Positions 39,301 through 50,685 of a stretch of DNA of 64,000 bases are shown here, in pieces. Each line of letters starts with the position of its first letter. The first letter of the stretch is position 1. Source of the DNA: Monarcha castaneiventris obscurior (Eukaryota > Chordata > Aves > Passeriformes > Monarchidae); NCBI GenBank assembly GCA_026261815.1, contig JAMPIT010000437.1:5530001-5594000 (forward strand), given 5' to 3'. Under the pieces are notes generated by a model that worked only from the letters and a program-made list of their open reading frames with translations, did no database searches and had not been told where the DNA came from. The translations under genes were made by a program, and so were the position numbers.

Positions 39301-41085
39301 GAGGGAAACAGACAACTTCCTCTGTTGGCAGCAGATATTTTATGCTCAGGATGCTGCTTGTGGCAAGGTTTTGGGCAGGATTGCTATACCACAGCGTGAA
39401 AATATTAGGAAAAACAACACATGTCTGGGGAGCAGTCTGTTAAATGTTTCTGTCTTTCAGGTTGGTATAGTATGAGTAAAGCAAAAATGAGTCCTGGGAG
39501 ACAGAGAGCTCTCTCAGATGTCAGTCCTCCAATTAACTCTGTAAGGGCACACCAGAGCATCTTTGGGTAAAGGCCATCTGTCTTTTTCTCTTAATATGAA
39601 TGGTGGCAATGTAATTATTTTGAGTGGTGAAAGAAGATTCTCTCTTGGGAGAAATTTGTCTTGATTCAAAAATAACTGATATACGCAAAGTCAGAACTGG
39701 ACCCTGTAGCAGCTTTATTTTAAGCTGAACATTTAAAATACATATGATATTTTAAACTTTCTGAGAAATTTTTGAAATGTGAACTAGTCTAAATTATGCA
39801 GGGGTCTTGGAGGTCAAATAACTACAAACAAGCTTTCAAATCTACTACTAACCCTCAAAACTACCTACCTGAACGGCTTAAATGAAATACTGCACTCTGG
39901 AAGGGTAAGAGGGTAATATTTAGCTTAACTGCACTTTATCCTGTGCTTCTCAAAATGATCAGTTGCAGGACAATCATTAAAATCATAGGCTATAAGTTAC
40001 TGTCCTTGGAAGCAAATGATACATTGCAAGATTTGTGGGTCTTTGTCTTTTATCACAGCAAATCGAATGTGTCTGTCACCAGGGGTTCTTTTTAGATTGT
40101 TCCTTATTTTGCTAGGCCTGCTGCTTTCAAATAAAACGTTTTGATTTAATAAAGAACAAAAATGCTGATATTTGTTTATTGGTTTAAGAATTGCTGTTTT
40201 GTTTAAGTCTCTTTTCTTGCTAAATACTGACTATAATGCAGCTCCTGATGAAACCAACCAGTAATTAGGGGTTGTGTCCTTCCTATCTTTTCCACAATCT
40301 TCAGCAGTTACCTCTTTTGTTCAAAAACAACTGGAGGTCAGGTTATGTGAAGAAACCCCACGATGAGTTAAACGATCAAGACCCAGGAAAGCCTGGAGCA
40401 CTGTAGTCTGTACTGTTCCTTCTCCATTTGGAACAAATTACCTATCCCAGCTTCAGACCTCAATGGGGGAGAATATAAATTGTTTTTTATTTAGTCTTAA
40501 TGTTGTGTTCGCCACCCTACCTGTGCTCAGAGTATTTGCTGTAAGTGTGAGCCCTGCAGGTTGCTAAAGGGCCACTTGCAATGCTCTGTCTTCTGTTCTT
40601 GTTCCAGTCTTGCTGTGTTAGCCATCCTAGATTAGAGGCCTAAACAAGGCATCGAGCATGAGGTGGAAAAACCTGGAGAGGGAGGAGGAAAGTCTGGCTG
40701 GAGAATAGCAATGCATGTATTTCATGGTAAAAAGGTGTAAGAGGATCTGAAAGTGCCAGGCTTTGGTGAAAAAAAAATGGGTAGTTAAAAAGAGGATATA
40801 TTCTATAAGCAAGATTAAAGGAAATTAAATTGGAGGATTAAGGCTCAGCTTCTGTACCTGTTCTCATTTTCTGTTTCAATTCACAAAAACCTCCTAAAAT
40901 CCACCAGTGATTATTCTTTAAATAATGAAAAAAGAAAGAAGCATGTCTTGTTCTTCATAATCTGTGGCTATAACCTTTATCATAGAAACTGTTTCTCTTG
41001 TGAAACAACTTTGGGCGTTGTGGAGTCTTGTTTATGAGGTATGTTGATTATATCCACTCACATCTCTTGAATGAGTTGCTCTGGA
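33340..41085. other. Intergenic DNA, no gene seen
   Basis: About 7.7 kb with no exon I can defend. It includes a possible decayed LTR around 34690-35050 (low confidence, see findings), an A16 run near 36405, a C8 run near 37177 and otherwise unique AT-rich DNA. The short open frames have no recognisable products. Confidence 0.55.
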
Positions 41086-41290
41086 ATTCTGAGTGCTGTG
41101 TCCAGCTCTGGGGTCCTCAATGTAAGAAGGATGTGGATGTGCTGGAGTGACTCCCACAAAGATGATCAGAGGCTTGGAGCACCTCTCCTATGGAGTCAGG
41201 CTGAGTTGAGGTTGTTCAGCCTGAAAAAGTTCTAGGAGACATTAGAGCCCCTTCCAGTACCAAGAGAGCTGCACAGACTTTGGGGAACTA
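41086..41290 (+). mobile_element. CR1 LINE internal fragment (sense)
   Basis: Matches the CR1 segment GTGCTGTGTCCAGCTCTGGG, then CCTCAATGTAAGAAGGATGT, GGATGTGCTGGAG, GAGGCTTGGAGCACCTCTCC, GGTTGTTCAGCCTG and TTAGAGCCCCTTCCAGTACC. A small internal deletion follows before the fragment ends near 41290, so the usual 3' end is missing. The copy is moderately diverged. Confidence 0.9.
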
Positions 41291-42930
41291 TGTTTTGCAA
41301 CTTAAGGATACAGCTTTACTGAGTGGGAGGGAGGGGAAGGGTGGAGAGAATCCACTGCAGGGATGCTTTGATAAGAAACAGGACTTCCATCTCATTTCAA
41401 TGTGATAGACTTAAAAAGAAAATGTGATTAAGTAGGGAGTAATTTCCTTTACAGACCAAAAAAACACATTCTAGTTTAACCTTGGATAAAAATGAGAATT
41501 TCCTGCTTTTGCTGGTTATTCTATGTTGTAAAGCATGGATCAAGGAATAGAAAAACTGCAGATCCACTGCAGAACCACTGAAGTTCTTTTGCATCACTAT
41601 GTACTACTTAAACGGTACTTCAACATGAATCAGACATTCCTCCAATTGTGTAAAGCATGTGTGCTTAAAAGCCTTCTTTTAGGGAGGTATTTCACTGCTT
41701 ATGGGATGATGAATAAATAATGGCTTGTCTAAGTATGTCGAATTCCTCCTTGTTTAGTTATCCTAAACACTTGGGGAAACTATGGTAGCCCTTCTAGGCT
41801 AATCTTGTTATCTTCTCACTTTCTTAACACTGCACAACCGTGCACTCCTGTCCTCTGGATCAGAATCCTTGATTGTACAGGGGGTAGAAACACACCCTGA
41901 GCTAACCTGCAGTTACCTTAGGAAGTGCATCGAGGCAGTTCAACCCTCAGGATGCCTGGTACAGGAACATCAGCTCTAGTGAGTTTCCATCATCCACGTA
42001 ATGTCTTCATTCTTTGGAAGGTATTGCTATTAGGAGACTTTATAGGTAGGTAGCACTCATTTTTGTTGCTTTGTAGTGTTATTTTTCCAAATTCATTATT
42101 TAAAAGGTCATTTTCCAAGGTTGCTAGGTCTGAAATGACTGTTCTTGGCAGCAGCTCCAACTGTCTCTTCATTTCATTAATTTTCTTGCTGAATCGTGGA
42201 TTTGTTCTGTAAAATACATATATTCAATTAATTTTTCAGTATAAAAGGCAGAGACTGCCCATAAAAAGGAATTTTAGACTTTCAAACTACATTTAGCAGA
42301 TGGTTTTAAAGGTATTTAATTTCTTGTTTCCTCAAGTGGGGCTTCTGTTATTTAAATGTGTGGTGCCTTTAGCCTGTGTAAAGAAGCAGGACTTGACATT
42401 CCAGGCATGCCTACCAGTCCTCTTGGTCTCTGTACCTTCCTTGATTAAATGCTGTGGGAATGGGTGATACGGGGCAGGGCTGTAGGTCCCTTTCAGACCT
42501 TTAAAATGACAGTTTTAATGCACTGGAATAAATAGTCCTGCCAACTACAGGGATCAGATCAGTGTCCTCCAGCCAAGGAGAGGACATCACCCTTCATAGT
42601 GCCAGTCCACCAGCGTGGCAACCAGGTAGGATCTTTCTTATATGGATCTTAGACTGAACTCTCTTAAAAATCGGGTTTTTATATTAGTAACTCTAATATG
42701 ACCCCAAAAAAGCAGCATCAAACCCAGCAAGGATTAAGGGAGCCACGAGGTGGCACTTCTGCTGCACAGAATGGCTAAAGCTCGATCACTTTGCAGGCTG
42801 GTAAAAATACAAGAAAGAAACAAACCAACCAACCCAGCTTTCACCTACAGAGGGAAAGTAAACTTATTATTGTAAACAGCCATTTAAAGTCAGTAGTTAA
42901 AACCATCACATGGATTCCTTTCAACCTAAC

Positions 42931-42993
42931 CAGGAGCTGGACTCAATGATCCTTGTGGGTCTCTTCCAATTCAGGATATTCTATGATTCTGTG
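42931..42993 (+). mobile_element. CR1 LINE extreme 3' end (sense)
   Basis: About 60 bp of the CR1 terminus: GGAGCTGGACTCAATGATCC, then TTGTGGGTCTCTTCCAATTC and the closing ATTCTATGATTCTGTG repeats. The strong 5' truncation is usual for this family. Confidence 0.9.
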
Positions 42994-43352
42994 CCAGACG
43001 TTCTGTAAAGCAGAAACTTAGAAACTGCCTTATCCAGTATGTCAAGTCAATAAAGTATCTTTAAACTTAATATTAAATTTTTCCATATTTCCATGCCCAT
43101 TTCCAAACTACCTGATATATTTTTTGATAAGGAAAGATGTGCACCAATACTGTGTTCTACGGATGTACACTTTTCATGCACTACTTCCTTTCAGAAAAGT
43201 TGTAAGGAAGGTTTTAAGGTTATATTTGATTATCTTGTGTGTTCTTTTCTAGTCAGGTCACATTAAGTTTTTGCAAAATGTAATTGCTTGGAGGTTTTTT
43301 TTTCTTCACAGAGTAAATCTATCTCAGTTTCCCTGAATGTTGGGGTGTCACT

Positions 43353-43355
<3 letters not shown>

Positions 43356-43391
<36 letters not shown>
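43356..43391. repeat. Poly-T tract, 36 bases
   Basis: The longest homopolymer in the window. I found no retrocopy or target-site duplication attached to it. Its length may vary or be mis-assembled. Confidence 0.9.
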
Positions 43392-43395
<4 letters not shown>

Positions 43396-45138
43396 CTGGA
43401 GCATGTGGTCGTGATTCAGTATTAAAAAAAAAAATCCTTGCCAGTTGTCTCAAACTTTTCCCTTTGGCTGCCACCTCTGTACTGTGGTAAGCAAGTGCTT
43501 CTCCCCCTGCCTGTGATCCGTGATGAGGCCAATCCTTGGCAAAAATGTTGGGGGAAGGGAGGAACTCTTAAAACAGCAGCAGGAAGACGTGGGTTTAAGC
43601 AGCAAAGCTAGCCTGGTTTGAGCAAAAAAATACTGGAATTTTATATTTGACTTACTTTTGCCTATTGCCAATTGGCTTGTTTATAACACCTAGTAATTAA
43701 GAGACCTATCCAGGGATTTTGACTAAGATGCAGCAGAGGCACAAGACTCCAAACAGCTTTCTGGTTCCTCAACAAGTTTGGAGCCCCGTGTGAAAGCGTG
43801 TGGAGTCCTGGCTGGTGCACTTTGCTTTTGGAGATGATTTCTCCCCTACAATGTCAGCTCACACTTGTGCCAAGCTCGGGACTAACCAGAAGTAGTTCAC
43901 AGCTGAAGCAAGGAAATTCAAAACTATGGTGATGGTAAACCTGTTTTAAACCTCAGCCTTTCTCATGGAATGAGTGACTAACAAAACCAGTCTACAGCCA
44001 TGGCTTGTACCTGGGGGCGGTCTAGAAAAGAGAAGAATGTAGGAAGGAGCAGAGTTATAACACGTTATTGCAGGAGACAAAAAATTATGAATAAAAACTG
44101 ATGAATCATGCTTTGAGTAAACGCCTTTGTACCCCTACCAGCCTGATAGATTTCTTTGGGCAAGAAAAGTACACCTTCAGTTGCAGCTGTTGTACTTCTG
44201 CTTAATGTTGGAAAAAGTGCTTTAGTAATGAGGATTGTAGATCAGTTCACCTGCTCTTCAGTGACTACATTGCTCTGTTTTTTTCTAAAATTGCTTTCAG
44301 GGTTACAGCAGTCCAGCCAGACTTTCCCATTAATACTTTATTAGCAGAAGGCAGTTCTGTTATAAATGCTTGAAATTTGCTTTTCTCTCTGCTTATATGT
44401 GCACCATATGCCTAGAAGACTTCTGAAAGACTTTGTTTTCTGCAGCAGCTGCTGGGTTAAGTTGCCTTTATTTCAATAGTAGTTTTTATTCACTAGGGAA
44501 AACATTTTAAATACTTTTTTTTTCCCCCTTTGCTTTCTTTCATAAATGTCTTTCTGGGAAATGCTGCTTGACATATTTCTCCTTCTTAAAATGAACATTT
44601 CTACCAGTAATTCCCTTCGGGTAAACAATACTAACCCCGACTTCAGACAGTGAAATTTATCAGGCTGATGCTTCTCCTGCCTTTGTTGAACAGCTGAGCC
44701 CTGTACCTTGTGTGGCAGCACCCAGGATTACAGGATACATTGTAAATTTAGGACAGAATTAACAGCAAAATGCTTCCAAGCAGAACTAAGTCATTAATCT
44801 GGGTCGAGGAAATTTGTTTTAATAAGGAGACGGTATTGTAATGGCAGTGCCTTCAACACCAAAGTTTAGCTGTTAAGAGGCTTTGCGAAAGCAGTGTAAT
44901 TGCAGCAGTCCACACACCTACAGAACTGTGCTCTCGGGTGGTTTGACCCTCCTGGTTTTAGCTTCAGGTGTGCCCGCGGTGCTTGGATGTTTAGAGATGG
45001 GTCCTGGGTGCACCCAGCTCCGGGTCTGTGCGGATGTGAACTTGTACAGGCACAAAACGCGGCAGATCAGAAATTATCCCCCCTAAAAAAGATGTAAAAC
45101 AAGGCTCGAACACCACCATTATCTGTCAAAAGGTACCA

Positions 45139-45508
45139 AAGGCTGAGAGAGTTGGGGCTGTTCGGCCTGGGGATGAGAAAGCTCCAAGGAGACCTCAGAG
45201 CTCCTTCTAGTTAAAGGGGCTACAAGAGAGCCGGAGAAGGGCTTTGGATAAGAGATGGAGTGATAGAATGAAGGGGAATAGCTTTCGGTGGGGAAACGGT
45301 AGATTTAGATTAGATAAATGACAGAAATTCTTCCCTGTGAGGGCAGCGAGACCCTGGCAGAGGTCGCCCAGAGAAGCCGTGGCTGCCCCATCCCTGGCAG
45401 CGCTCAATGCCGGGCTGGACAGAGCAGAGCTTTGCGCACCGCGGTCTAGCGAAAGGTGTCCCTGCCCCGCGGCACGGGAGTTGTACCCGAGCTGCTCTTT
45501 CCAACCGC
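45139..45508 (+). mobile_element. CR1 LINE fragment forming the left edge of a CpG island (sense)
   Basis: A CR1 copy of about 370 bp. It starts GGCTGAGAGAGTTGGGGCTG and TTCGGCCTGGGG, continues through AGAAATTCTTCCCTGTGAGG and CCCAGAGAAGCCGTGGCTGC, and ends near CTCTTTCCAACCG. The first half has ordinary CR1 composition. In the second half many expected A/T positions are G/C, for example GCGCACCGCGGTCTAGCG and CCCCGCGGCACGGGAG, so the repeat has been enriched in CpG where it enters the island. The terminal ATTCTATG repeats are no longer clear. Confidence 0.88.
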
Positions 45509-45693
45509 AGCACCCCGCGGTTCCGAGCCCCCGCGGTTCCGTGCCCCGCTCCCGTCCCGTCCCGGCGGCGCTCCCTGCGCGGGGCCCGGCGGCTCCCCGG
45601 GGTGGCCCCTCACGGCCGGGGCCGGGCGCGCTCCGCTTTACGGCTGCTGAAAACCTCCCGGGGCGGGCCGGGCCGGGCCGTGCGGCGCCGGGC

Positions 45694-45887
45694 GGTGCGG
45701 GGCAGCGCAGGTACCGCGGGCTGGGGCGGTGCGGGGCAGCGCAGGTACCGCGGGCTGGGGCGGTGCGGGGCAGCGCAGGTACCGCAGGCTGGGGCGGCGC
45801 AGGTAACGCGCGCTGGGGCGGTGCGGGGCAGCGCAGGTAACGCGCGCTGGGGCGGTGAGGGGCAGCGCAGGTAACGCGGGCTGGGGC
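45694..45887 (+). repeat. 34-bp GC-rich minisatellite with a donor-like site in each unit
   Basis: Five full 34-bp units (starting 45694, 45728, 45762, 45820, 45854) and one shortened 24-bp unit (45796-45819). Each contains GCGCAGGTA followed by C or A, that is a CAG|GTA splice-donor-like core, and an adjoining GGCTGGGGCGG. G runs spaced through the array could form quadruplexes on the + strand. Units 1-3 carry GTACCG and units 4-6 carry GTAACG, so the array grew by local duplication in two stages. Confidence 0.95.
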
Positions 45888-46123
45888 GGGCGGGACCCCC
45901 GGGCTCGGCGGAGCCCTGCTGGTAGCAGCGCGGGGCCGACTCTGTCAGCTCCGTGCGTGTTTTTTGTTTTTTTTTTTTTTAATTGTCTAAAAGTAACTCA
46001 GAACTCGGTGGAGTAGAGGGATCCGCGGCTGGTCGTCCCCGGGACGGCGGTGGCTACCCCGGGGGCTCCGGGCTGGAGATGGGTTTGGGGTAGGAGAGGT
46101 AAATCTTGGTGTGCGGATGGTCC

Positions 46124-46212
46124 CGCACAGCCCCGGGGAGCTGCAGCTCTCTCTTTCCGTCCCTGTTTCGCACAGCCCTGGGGAGCTGCAGCTCTCTTTC
46201 CATCCCTGGTTC
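46124..46212 (+). repeat. 45-bp tandem duplication in the CpG island
   Basis: Two adjacent copies of a unit beginning CGCACAGCCC and containing GGGGAGCTGCAGCTCTCT, then TTTCC(G/A)TCCCTG. They start at 46124 and 46169 and differ at a few positions. The overlapping open frames on both strands across this stretch are a side effect of the duplication. Confidence 0.9.
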
Positions 46213-46290
46213 CCACTCCCCGCGTGGAGCTGCTCCGTGTTCTGCTTTTCGCTTTCTGTTCGCTGAGAAACGGGACACCAGCGCGGGTCT

Positions 46291-48276
46291 CGCTTGAGCT
46301 TAGAAACTGAACGATGTGTTAGCGCCTTAAAACTTTTAAATACTGAAGCAGAACCCCCAAAACACGGTGCTCTGTGTGACGTGTTGGAAGCTTGCTGCGA
46401 ACCAGGGGCGCAGTGAGCAGCGTGACAGGGAGCGCTCCCCTCCGGGGTTTGGGGCGTGCTCAGGGTACCACAAACGCGCCCGGGAAATTTCCTAAGTTTC
46501 CGTCTAGGACAGTAGTGTCGTCCTCCTGTGTGATCCTCAGTGTCTTGGTTTCTCCATCCATACAGAGCTCCTTGGCTTCAGCAGGTATTCGTCTCCTGTC
46601 ACTGAGATGGCCTCAAAATTGTAATTAAAACAAACTCCGTAACGAGTGTGGAGTTGACACTTGCAGAGCAGCACTGAAGCATCTCCCTGAGTTCAGCTGA
46701 AGCTTGCAGCATTGTTGCTGAGTCATCAGGACAGAAATATTCGAGGAAGAAATAAAGAATTTAGATTTGAACCCTGATATGAACAGCCTGTTTCATGTTG
46801 GTTTATTTATTACTTGGTACACATTTCTTGCATTTACAGGCAAATTTATTTGTTCAGTGGTTAGCATATGGAAAGCATTAGATGACTGAAACTGTAACAA
46901 TGCCAGTCCTGTATATCAAGCAATACTGTATGTATTTTTAGAATTTTAATCTAAAGAGCTCTTGTATGAGTCCCAGTACATCCATAATGCAGCATTTATC
47001 TCCACTATCATCAAAATACTAAAGAGCGTCTTCTGAATTTTGGTCATGGATCACATCCCTAGTAGATGTCTTAAATGTATGATAATCTACCATAAAGTTA
47101 ATCACCTGAAACAAGCCAAAGAATGATCTTTCGTAGCTTACCTTTGGCAGGTTTTTTTTTTTTTCAGCTGGAGTTTTTAAATTGAAAACTCTAGAGCTAT
47201 ACATACAACATTTCCTTAAAAAAAAATCCCGCTTTTTCCCAACTTACATCAGATTTTTCTTGGTTTTAGTGTCTATTTAAACTTAGCGGGTTTTTTTTTT
47301 TTCACATCCTTAAAATGATAAGAGTTTTATATTGCTGAAGATGTAGGCTGAAACAACGCTAACAGGTCACATTGCTCATTTCATTTGCGCTAATGCAAAG
47401 CTGCTTTGTTGGCATTGAAGAGTTGGGTCCAGGTTGTTCATCTGAAGCAGAAAATAAGTTTAAATGGGGAAAAAAAGTCAGAATTGTCTAAGTTAATAGA
47501 AAGATGCTCGTGGTTCACATGCATGTCACAAGCTGCAGATTTTTTTGGTAGCAGCTCCCACAGTCATGCTGGATCATATGACTTCCCGCTCTGTTAATCT
47601 TCAGAGCTGAAGTCTTTGCTTGTCACTGCTGTGGTACATACCTGCATTAATTTTTTCCCCCTTTTTAAATAACCTCAGGGTATGAATACAAACTAGACAA
47701 AAATAGACCTTCAAAGTGCTTTATCTCCCTGTTAATAAACAGATTTATTTCAGAAGTGTAGTTCTTTGTGATTCGCATGTAATCCTCCAGGGAACGTGTG
47801 CTGTAGATCTTCATTATGGTAATTGCCAAATAGACATTTCTAAATCCTCAGACTTTTTCAGTGGCTCTGGAGCTTCTGCTCTAAACATACCTTTGTTGGC
47901 CAGCATTCCTGCAGTACAGAATCGCTTAAACACTGGGCAGTGTGATGCTTTTTCTTTTGTTTTTCTTCTTTTCCAACCCTCTCCTCCCCTGTGATGTTTG
48001 CTTTGGTGTTCAAGCACATGCATTATAAATATATTTATAAATTAGTTCATTAGGAAGTTCAGGCAATGTAATACGAGGAAGTCATTGATAGATGGCTCTA
48101 AATTAAAACTCAGTAGAACTGGGATCCTGTTTTGCATTTTTGTGCAGATCATGCTTTGGTTTGCAATTAATCCAGCTATGAAATAGGCATTATCTCCAGC
48201 TGTGGGATACAGAGCAGATACTGATGTGGAAATTGCCTCCATTAAGTAACTCAGTGTTCTGACTGAGAAAGGAGTT
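46291..48276. other. DNA downstream of the CpG island, no gene seen
   Basis: About 2 kb that returns to AT-rich composition. It has T runs near 45961-45980 (just inside the island), 47153-47164 and 47291-47302. No exon or named repeat is recognised. If the island promotes transcription rightwards, this would be first intron. Confidence 0.5.
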
Positions 48277-48573
48277 TGTAGCCAGGTGCGGTCAGTCTCT
48301 TCTGAGTAAGGAGCAGAAAGACAAGAGGGAACTGCTTGTGCCTAGGGGGGTTTGGATTGGATATTGGAAAAAAGTTCTTCACAGATAAAGGCTGTTAAGC
48401 ACTGGAACAGTCTGCCCAGGAGAGTGGTGGAGTTCCCATCCCTGGAGGGATTTTAAAGGTGTGTAAATGTGATGCTTGAGGACACAGTTTAGTGCTGGGC
48501 TTGACAATGCTGGGTTAATGGCTGGACTCGATGCTCTTAGAGGTCTTTTCCAACCTGGGAGGTTCTGTGATTC
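48277..48573 (+). mobile_element. CR1 LINE 3'-end fragment (sense)
   Basis: CR1 3' region of about 300 bp: TGTAGCCAGGTGCGGTCAGT, then AGACAAGAGGGAACTGC, AAGCACTGGAACAGTCTGCC, TGGAGTTCCCATCCCTGGAG, GGACACAGTTTAGTGCTGGG, GGCTGGACTCGATGCTCTTA, TTTTCCAACCTGGGAGG and a final TTCTGTGATTCC. It is of the variant with the GCTTGAGGACA...TTAGTG segment, as is the antisense copy at 27946-28075. Confidence 0.94.
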
Positions 48574-50108
48574 CATCCTAAATTGAATACAACGCAATCT
48601 GTTCTCAAAGACTTGGCAACATGTGCATTAAAGCACTTTGTTCCTCCTCAGGCATGCATCTGTTGAGTCTGTCAGCTGAGTGTGCCTGCTTAACGCTGCT
48701 GTGCAGGGAAGCAGGAAAGGTCACTGTTCATCCTCCAGTACCTGAACAGTTCCAAAAAAGTGATAATCAAGTACACCTGTCACAGGACGAGTGCAGAAGA
48801 GCAGTTGTTTTCTTTCAGCCATCTTCTTGCCATGGGATCTGTTGGTCACTTGGGATCTAGCAGGGAAACAAAGTATCAAGAGCTGTGTATCTGACAACAT
48901 TGTCAAGAAGTAATGAAATGAAGGTTTAGGAGTGCTCTTCTTTCAGATTTCTTGTACAAATGTGCTTGCAGTTTCTTGTGGATATCTGAAGCATAGAATA
49001 GGTACAGGAGCTGAATAAAAGTGAGAATATGGAATTATTTATTACTGATCTGTTACTTGTGTTGACAATCACTGATATGACACTATTGACATTGGTTGTT
49101 GACCTCAGTAAGCCTTGACTTTGAATTCAGACTGGTTAAGTAAACTCTGTATGCTACTAAGGACAGCATTCCCCCTTTGTACAGAGCCAATTCAGCAATC
49201 ACACAGTTGTTCTGGGCTTTCTGCTTGAAAATCAAAGGGATGTGTCTCCCAAGCATTTGTGTAGGGAGGGCGATAAATGCAGTGGTCATCTGGGAAGTTG
49301 AATTGGTAGAAATGTTGGGTCTGTCCTTTAGTTTTCTCTACATTGCTTGTTGTGGCTTCTCAGTTAACTCTTTTCCATGTAAATACAGATTAATTTGAGA
49401 GAACTTGAGGAAAAGCTTCAGTATGACCCAGTCTATATATGACTGGGCAGGAAATGTACCATGTCCTCGTGTTTGGTGCTAATGAGATCACTCCAAGAAC
49501 CCTCTGTCAAGTTTGGGTGTTCGTACTTCAAGGAGGATGTTAAAGTGAAAGAAACTTCAGAGAAGAACTGTAAGAATGAATAAGAGTTAAAAATAGCTCC
49601 TGAGGGAGAAATTTCAAGAGCTCAGTATGTTAAATATTATCAAAGAAAAAGGAGGGGAGGGACTTGATTGCAACATCTAAGTGTGTGCGTTGTGAACAGA
49701 AATTCTGCGATGAACAGAAACTTTGTGATGAAGCAGAAAATGATGGGATATCAAGATCCAGTGGCTAAAATATGAGCCAGACACATTGGCAGTAGAAATA
49801 AGAAATGCATCTTCAGCAGTGACGGTAACTTATTGCACACTATGGTAGGATATTCATCAAAGGAAAATTTTAATTCAAATATGGTATTTTTCCTTTAAGA
49901 TGTACCTAAGTAAAACTTAATTGAGGGCATGTGTCCATGTGCTGTACAAGTCACAGCAGATGATCAGAGTATTTTTTCTGTATCTAAATACATGCATCTA
50001 CATAAAAAGACAATAATAAAATATAGTTAGCCCAGGAGGCTGTTCGAATTAGAACAGAACTGATAGGTAACTCAAGACTTTTAAATGTCTAAAATGCCTG
50101 GAAACAAT
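48574..50108. other. Noncoding DNA, no gene seen
   Basis: About 1.5 kb of unique-looking AT-rich DNA between two CR1 fragments. Only short, unconvincing open frames are present. Confidence 0.55.
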
Positions 50109-50167
50109 GAATCACAGAATAGTTAGGGTTGGAAGGGACATCTGGAAATCGTATAGTCTAACCCCCA
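50109..50167 (-). mobile_element. CR1 LINE extreme 3' end (antisense)
   Basis: Reverse complement of the CR1 terminus: AATCACAGAATAGTTAGGGT, then TGGAAGGGACATCTGGAAAT and GTCTAACCCCC. It is only about 60 bp and strongly 5'-truncated. Confidence 0.87.
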
Positions 50168-50680
50168 AAACAAAGAACTCTAAAACAAGAATTTGTTTTA
50201 ACTGTACTGAAGATTGAAAAGTTGGGTTGGTGAGTAATTCTTTAGCAATGCAAAGATGTCATTACACTCAATTTCTGCATTAGGAGGTCTTGGCCATTTT
50301 AAATACTAAATTAACATGCCAGTTGCTAAGATTCCTTACAAGTTTTCATGAAAGTACTATGGAAATTAAGGTGGTTGAAGTCCAGAATCTGAAAGAAAGG
50401 TGAAATTAAAAAAAAAAAAATCCTGCTGTCATTGAGTAACTTTCATAGAAGAGAACACTTGGGCTGCTATAGAGAACATACTCTGTGTGTGTGGGAATTA
50501 TTGGAGGGTTTGCAAGGAGGGATTTGTAGATCCTGCAGAGATTTGGGGGAAATCTGTGTTATAATGCATTATCTCCTGCAGTGAAGAGCCAGCAGGAATG
50601 TTCTGAGGTTTTTCGTGTGCTCAGTTTTACATGCCTTTAGCAGTCAGTTCTTTTAGGTCTTAGGCTTAGTGGAATTGTAG
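50168..50680. other. Noncoding DNA, no gene seen
   Basis: About 0.5 kb between the antisense CR1 tail and the left target duplication of the solo LTR. It holds an A13 run near 50408-50420 and no recognised gene or further repeat. Confidence 0.55.
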
Positions 50681-50685
50681 GCAGC
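50681..50685. repeat. Target-site duplication, left copy (GCAGC)
   Basis: Five bases directly before the LTR, repeated exactly after it at 51273-51277. Together they define the insertion boundaries of the LTR. Confidence 0.85.

Larger units (their letters stand above)
41291..45138. other. Intergenic DNA, no gene seen
   Basis: About 3.8 kb of AT-rich DNA. It includes a short CR1 tail (42931-42993) and a 36-base poly-T tract (43356-43391). I recognise no exon or RNA gene. Confidence 0.55.
45330..46290. promoter_or_regulatory. CpG island, probable promoter
   Basis: About 1 kb that is sharply richer in G+C and CpG than all DNA around it, which is AT-rich. GC boxes of the Sp1 type (GGGCGGG) occur near 45661 and 45885-45894. 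No TATA box is evident. Splice-donor-like sequences on the + strand include repeated CAG|GTA sites in the minisatellite and GAG|GTAAAT at 46099, so a first exon read rightwards is possible. Open frames of up to 167 codons here reflect GC-rich sequence lacking stops, combined with repeats, and are not credible proteins. The next mammalian gene after NLGN1 is NAALADL2 in the same orientation, so this could be its promoter, but no coding exon of it is recognised here. Confidence 0.72.

Noticed and set aside
43356..43391. Poly-T tract considered as the tail of a retrocopied gene on the minus strand
   Set aside because: The adjacent minus-strand sequence has no AATAAA near the A run, no known mRNA similarity and no flanking target duplication.
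45337..45874. Overlapping open frames of 167 and 155 codons rich in Gly, Ala and Arg
   Set aside because: They run from a CR1 repeat through GC-rich promoter-like DNA and the 34-bp minisatellite. GC-rich DNA has few stop codons, and the two frames overlap. There is no domain or coding signature.
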